Assembly: GCF_001428255.1 (NCBI RefSeq)
Contig: NZ_LMRW01000029.1
Location: 125,186 to 189,185 of the forward strand
Reading direction: 5' to 3'
Source: Agromyces sp. Soil535
GTDB lineage: Bacteria; Actinomycetota; Actinomycetes; Actinomycetales; Microbacteriaceae
Length of the DNA stretch: 64,000 bases
Numbering within the stretch: position 1 is the stretch's first letter; each line of letters starts with the position of its first letter. The translations under genes were made by a program, and so were the position numbers. A model generated the notes under the pieces. The model was not told the origin of the DNA. It ran no database searches and saw only the letters and a program-made list of their open reading frames with translations. Shown piece by piece: positions 60,843-64,000 of the stretch.

Positions 60843-62030
60843 TCAGATGCGCTCGACGAGGAGCGCCACGTGCCGACCCTCCTCGCGCGTGAGCACGATC
60901 GTCGCGCGTTCGTCGCCACGGAGCTTCAGGCGCGTGCGGAGGGCGGCCGGGTCGACATCGACACCGCGCTTCTTGATCTCGAGCGTGCCGACGCCGCGGG
61001 CCGCGAGGGCCTGCCGGAGTTGTCGTTCATCGGCCGGGAGCCGTTCGACCACGCGGAACCCGCGTGCGAACGGCGAGTCGAACCGGGCGTCGGCGGTGAG
61101 GTACGCGATGCCGTCGCTCAGCATCCAGGCGCCGTTGGCACGTGCCAGGTCGCCGATGAGACGCGCACGGATCACCGCGCCGTCAGGCTCGTAGAGGTAG
61201 TCGCCGAGCGGGCCGACCGGGGCGTCCTCGCTGTCGGCGGCGGCCGTGAGCTCCGCCGCGCCGTCGTCGCGGATCACGAGCGCCGCGCGACCGATGCCGG
61301 GCCGCGCGACGGCGCCCTGCCAGACCGCGAGCTCGACCACATCGCCGTCGATCGACACCCACTGGGCCTCCGCGCCCGCTGGCACGACTCCGCGGTCGGT
61401 GCCCGGCCCGAGCTTCATTCCGACCGGCATGCGCTCCGCCAGCCCGAACGCGAAGTCCAGGCTGGGGGAGTAGTCCGCGGCATCCGCGATCCGCCGGGTC
61501 GTGCCGCCCGACGTCGTGCGTCGTGCCGGGTCGAGCCAGGCGCCGCCGATGCCGCCGAGCGGCACCTCCTCGGCGCGGGCGTGCAGGACGCGCACCTTCG
61601 GGAAGGGCGTGAGGTTGTACGCCGCGATGGCCGCAGTGACCTCGTCGGCGTCGGCCGCCGTGACCTCCAGGTCCACCGCGGCGAGGGCGAGGGCGTCACC
61701 GCCGATCCCGCAGCCGAGGTCGGCGACGTGCCGGATGTCGGCACGCGCGAACCGGCCGGCGTGGAGGGCCGCGACCCTGAGCCGGGTGGCCTGCTCGAGG
61801 CCCGCCTCCGTGAAGAGCATCCGCGAGGCGAACTCGCCGAACTTGACGACCGCCTTCGCGCGGAGCTTCGACTGGCTGAGCACCGTGGCCACGAGGCCCG
61901 GCGGGTGGCCCTGTCGGCGCAGCTCGGAGACGATGCGCACGATGTCACCCTTGGAGTCCCACACGGGCAGCGAGTCGAGCAGCCGGAGGCCCTCGGGCGA
62001 GAGGAGTTCGACGAGCTCGGCGCGGTCCAC
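60843..62030 (-). CDS. Class I SAM-dependent methyltransferase with THUMP-like C-terminal domain
   Basis: A 395-residue protein. The SAM-binding loop is VADLGCGIGGDALALA (about residues 103-118), and WLDPARRT near residue 165 is a catalytic-loop-like segment. The C-terminal 90 residues match the THUMP-like domain associated with RNA methyltransferases. The substrate is unknown, probably RNA. It starts at GTG 62030 six bases after a TAGCGT box, so it is predicted leaderless. It is divergent from groES. Confidence 0.85.
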   Translation of the reverse strand: MDRAELVELLSPEGLRLLDSLPVWDSKGDIVRIVSELRRQGHPPGLVATVLSQSKLRAKAVVKFGEFASRMLFTEAGLEQATRLRVAALHAGRFARADIRHVADLGCGIGGDALALAAVDLEVTAADADEVTAAIAAYNLTPFPKVRVLHARAEEVPLGGIGGAWLDPARRTTSGGTTRRIADAADYSPSLDFAFGLAERMPVGMKLGPGTDRGVVPAGAEAQWVSIDGDVVELAVWQGAVARPGIGRAALVIRDDGAAELTAAADSEDAPVGPLGDYLYEPDGAVIRARLIGDLARANGAWMLSDGIAYLTADARFDSPFARGFRVVERLPADERQLRQALAARGVGTLEIKKRGVDVDPAALRTRLKLRGDERATIVLTREEGRHVALLVERI

Positions 62031-62036
62031 CCGGCC

Positions 62037-62042
62037 ACGCTA
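62037..62042 (-). promoter_or_regulatory. Leaderless -10 TAGCGT of the methyltransferase gene
   Basis: On the minus strand TAGCGT (62042 down to 62037) ends six bases before the GTG at 62030. Confidence 0.5.
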
Positions 62043-62059
62043 GCACCCGCCGTGGGGAG

Positions 62060-62086
62060 CTGGCACTCACATTGCACGAGTGCCAA
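62060..62086 (+). promoter_or_regulatory. CIRCE operator 1 (HrcA site)
   Basis: CTGGCACTC, nine bases, GAGTGCCAA is a near-perfect CIRCE inverted repeat. It overlaps the groES -35, so HrcA binding would block RNA polymerase. Confidence 0.85.
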
Positions 62087-62100
62087 ATCGCGCCTAGACT
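62072..62100 (+). promoter_or_regulatory. groES promoter
   Basis: TTGCAC (62072-62077), 17 bases, then TAGACT (62095-62100). The -35 is the spacer of CIRCE 1. Confidence 0.7.
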
Positions 62101-62104
62101 CGGC

Positions 62105-62131
62105 TTAGCACTCTCGCAGTGAGGCTGCTAA
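62105..62131 (+). promoter_or_regulatory. CIRCE operator 2 (HrcA site)
   Basis: TTAGCACTC, nine bases, GGCTGCTAA differs from the CIRCE consensus at two positions of the right arm. It lies just downstream of the -10, over the expected transcription start. Two CIRCE copies are seen before groES in other Actinobacteria. Confidence 0.8.
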
Positions 62132-62160
62132 ACCAGTCTTCGTCAAGAAAGAGGTCAACC

Positions 62161-62457
62161 GTGTCGGTTTCCATCAAGCCGCTCGAGGATCGCATCGTCA
62201 TCAAGCAGGTCGACGCAGAGCAGACCACCGCGTCGGGTCTCGTGATCCCCGACACCGCCAAGGAGAAGCCCCAGGAGGGCGAGGTCGTGGCGGTGGGCCC
62301 CGGGCGCATCGACGACAACGGCAACCGCGTCCCGCTCGACGTGGCGGTCGGCGACAAGGTCATCTACTCGAAGTACGGCGGCACCGAGGTGAAGTTCGGC
62401 GGCGAGGACTACCTCGTGCTGTCGGCCCGCGACGTGCTCGCGGTCGTCGTCCGATAG
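62161..62457 (+). CDS. groS: Co-chaperonin GroES
   Basis: A 98-residue lid of the GroEL chamber. VSIKPLEDRIVIKQ, the mobile loop EQTTASGLVIPDTAKEKP and KYGGTEVKFGGEDYLVLSARD are conserved. It starts at GTG 62161. No groEL follows: a terminator and a RarD-like gene come next, so groEL must be elsewhere, as is common in Actinobacteria. Confidence 0.97.
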   Translation: MSVSIKPLEDRIVIKQVDAEQTTASGLVIPDTAKEKPQEGEVVAVGPGRIDDNGNRVPLDVAVGDKVIYSKYGGTEVKFGGEDYLVLSARDVLAVVVR

Positions 62458-62473
62458 CCGACACGCGCTCATC

Positions 62474-62508
62474 CGAGGCCCGGACGCCCCTGCGGCGTCC
62501 GGGCCTCG
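62474..62508 (+). terminator. groES terminator
   Basis: A perfect 15-bp stem (62474-62488 with 62494-62508) with a 5-base loop lies 17 bases after the groES stop. Confidence 0.85.
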
Positions 62509-62630
62509 TCGCGTCCGGGCGGTCGCGGCCGGCCACAGCCGCTCGGGCCGGGGTCGACGCGGTGGCGCGGCAGGCCGGATGTCGACGACGATCGACAGCC
62601 CGCCGGCTCTCGAACGTGGGGGGCCGGGCG

Positions 62631-62636
62631 TAGTCT
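62631..62636 (+). promoter_or_regulatory. Leaderless -10 TAGTCT of the RarD-like gene
   Basis: TAGTCT ends six bases before the GTG at 62643; no ribosome site is seen. Confidence 0.55.
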
Positions 62637-62642
62637 GAGCGG

Positions 62643-63623
62643 GTGTCAGCCCGTCCGGAAACCGTGATCCCCGGCTCGACCTCGAACGCCGCCCCGGTGA
62701 GCCGCTCCGGCCTCGCCTTCGCGATCGGAGCCTATGGGCTGTGGGGGTTCCTCCCGGTCTACTTCATCGCGCTGGAGCCGGCGGGGCCGTTCGAGATCGT
62801 CGGATGGCGCGTGCTGCTCTCGCTCGTCTTCTGCGTGCTGCTCATCACCGTGACACGTGCATGGCGGCCCTTCGCGGTGCTCATGCGCGACCGCCGTGTC
62901 GTGCTCACGATGGGGCTCGCGGGCGTGCTCATCTTCGTGAACTGGCAGACGTACGTCTATGCGACGCTCACCAACCAGGTCGTCGAGGCGGCACTGGGGT
63001 ACTTCATCAACCCGATCGTCACCGTGTTCCTCGGGGTCCTCGTGCTGCGCGAGCGGTTGAACGTCACCCAGTGGGTCGCCGTGGGCATCTCCATCGTCGC
63101 GGTCGTCGTGCTCGCGTTCGGCTACGGCCAGCTCCCCTGGATCGCCCTCGTGCTCGCCTTCTCGTTCGGGTTCTACGGGCTCATCAAGAAGCGCGTCGGC
63201 CCGAAGGTCGATGCGGTGTCGGGGCTCACCCTCGAGACCGCGTGGCTCGCGCCGCTCGCGATCGTCCAGCTCGTCGTCGTCGCGATGACGACCGGCCTCA
63301 CGATAGGAACCGTCGGCCCGTGGCACACGGTGCTGATGCTCATGGCGGGCGTGGTGACGGCGGTACCGCTCCTGTTGTTCGCGGCCGCATCGCGACGCCT
63401 CCCCCTCATCTACATGGGCTTCATCCAGTACTTCGCGCCGTTCATCCAGTTCCTCGTCGGCGTCGTCGTGCTGCAGGAGCCGATGCCGCCCGAGCGATGG
63501 ATCGGCTTCGGCCTCGTCTGGCTCGCCCTCATCGTGCTCACGTTCGACCTCGTGCGTGGGGCGCGGACGGCGCGACGGGCCGGCGCGGAGCCGATCGACG
63601 AGCCGATCGAGGAGCCGATCTGA
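62643..63623 (+). CDS. rarD: RarD-like EamA-family membrane transporter
   Basis: A 326-residue protein with ten predicted helices. GLAFAIGAYGLWGFLPVYF and NWQTYVYATLTNQVVEAALGYFINPI are typical of RarD, a DMT-superfamily permease of uncertain substrate. The tail is short and acidic with IDEPIEEPI repeats. It starts at GTG 62643, predicted leaderless. The 242-base space after it contains a promoter for the next gene. Confidence 0.9.
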   Translation: MSARPETVIPGSTSNAAPVSRSGLAFAIGAYGLWGFLPVYFIALEPAGPFEIVGWRVLLSLVFCVLLITVTRAWRPFAVLMRDRRVVLTMGLAGVLIFVNWQTYVYATLTNQVVEAALGYFINPIVTVFLGVLVLRERLNVTQWVAVGISIVAVVVLAFGYGQLPWIALVLAFSFGFYGLIKKRVGPKVDAVSGLTLETAWLAPLAIVQLVVVAMTTGLTIGTVGPWHTVLMLMAGVVTAVPLLLFAAASRRLPLIYMGFIQYFAPFIQFLVGVVVLQEPMPPERWIGFGLVWLALIVLTFDLVRGARTARRAGAEPIDEPIEEPI

Positions 63624-63774
63624 GCGCGCCGGAAAGGCCCCGACCGGCTGACGGCGGCCACGCGCGATCCGCGCGTCCACCGGCCCGGACGCGACGATTC
63701 CGTGCGCGACCATGCACGAAGGTGTCGGCAAGGTAACGATTCCCGGGGTGTTACACGGTTGTGACCGCGGTGAC

Positions 63775-63803
63775 TTGTTTCAGCCATGGGGGCGGAATAC
63801 TGT
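63775..63803 (+). promoter_or_regulatory. Promoter of the lipoprotein gene
   Basis: TTGTTT (63775-63780), 17 bases, then TACTGT (63798-63803), about 60 bases before the ATG. The space 63624-63774 shows no gene. This region is less GC-rich than the average of the window. Confidence 0.55.
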
Positions 63804-63865
63804 CAAACAACGGCGTCACCATGGCGCTGCATTGTGTACCAATTCCTTCAGTCCCAAGGAGCAAC

Positions 63866-64000
63866 ATGAGCGTATTCGCGAAGGCCTCGGCCAAGCGCTC
63901 GGCTCGCGCAGCCTGGACGGGTCTCGCCATTGCTGGCGTGAGCACCCTCCTCCTCTCTGCGTGCGCCACGGGCGGCACCGAGCCGACCGAGACGGAAGAG
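63866..64000 (+). CDS. N-terminus of a lipoprotein (cut by window edge)
   Basis: The first 45 residues of an exported lipoprotein. A basic N-region (KASAKRSARAAW), a hydrophobic core and the lipobox LLSAC (Cys33) are followed by an acidic/Thr-rich linker. It is probably a substrate-binding protein of an ABC transporter, but the mature domain is outside the window. CAAGGAG precedes the ATG. Confidence 0.75.
   Translation, partial: MSVFAKASAKRSARAAWTGLAIAGVSTLLLSACATGGTEPTETEE

Noticed and set aside
1..64000. tRNA or rRNA genes
   Set aside because: No cloverleaf with a T-loop GTTCGAATC-type box and CCA-side stem was found; TTCGA matches belong to dispersed repeats.

Overview
The window is chromosomal DNA of a high-GC actinobacterium, most likely a member of the Microbacteriaceae (Agromyces-like). 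The gene order str - S10 - spc - alpha, the strong G/C third-position bias, frequent GTG starts, leaderless promoters and the type of dispersed repeats all point that way. No plasmid, phage or insertion-sequence gene is visible, and no tRNA or rRNA gene lies in the window.

Layout. 1-15.1 kb is an accessory block. It holds a type VII secretion (T7SS/ESX) locus with an EssC/EccC-like FHA-FtsK ATPase, a zinc-ribbon/FHA protein, three WXG100-type small proteins and a 1650-residue polymorphic toxin, followed by small downstream genes. The toxin carries three different predicted effector domains in a row: a papain-fold glutamine deamidase, an Ntox15 HxxD DNase, and an HEGGH metallopeptidase. One downstream gene is a GAD-like/DUF1851 protein, the family of the Tdi1 immunity protein that neutralises the Ntox15 DNase Tde1 in Agrobacterium. 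This block is the most novel part of the window. 15.2-16.5 kb holds two proteins of unknown function.

16.5-21.1 kb is the str operon (rpsL-rpsG-fusA-tuf). 21.1-23.1 kb holds a tandem repeat, a short membrane acyltransferase and an OsmC-like protein. 23.2-36.2 kb is the S10 and spc operons through secY, adk and map. rpsN is absent from its usual place. 36.2-43.9 kb is a mannitol PTS island (PRD regulator, solo EIIB, HPr, EI, MtlA, EIIA, MtlD) placed between map and infA. 44-47.3 kb is infA-rpmJ-rpsM-rpsK-rpoA-rplQ, with no rpsD between rpsK and rpoA. 47.3-52.6 kb holds a membrane protein, truA, rplM-rpsI, glmM and coaA. 52.6-58.8 kb is glmS-acpS-alr-tsaE-tsaB-rimI-tsaD, covering cell-wall precursor, CoA/ACP and t6A tRNA modification genes. 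58.9-60.8 kb is a run of three proline-rich-tailed membrane proteins. 60.8-64 kb holds a THUMP-like methyltransferase, groES under two CIRCE operators, a RarD-like permease and the start of a lipoprotein gene.

Regulatory picture. Housekeeping promoters of the form TTGNNC - 17/18 bp - TANNNT are readable before rpsL, rplM and groES. At least nine genes have a TANNNT box placed 6-7 bp before the start codon, which predicts leaderless mRNAs. Dispersed GGATGCCGCG palindromes and TCGACAGGCTCGA-type repeats sit in the spaces of the ribosomal operons. One copy appears to have been taken into the rplO reading frame.
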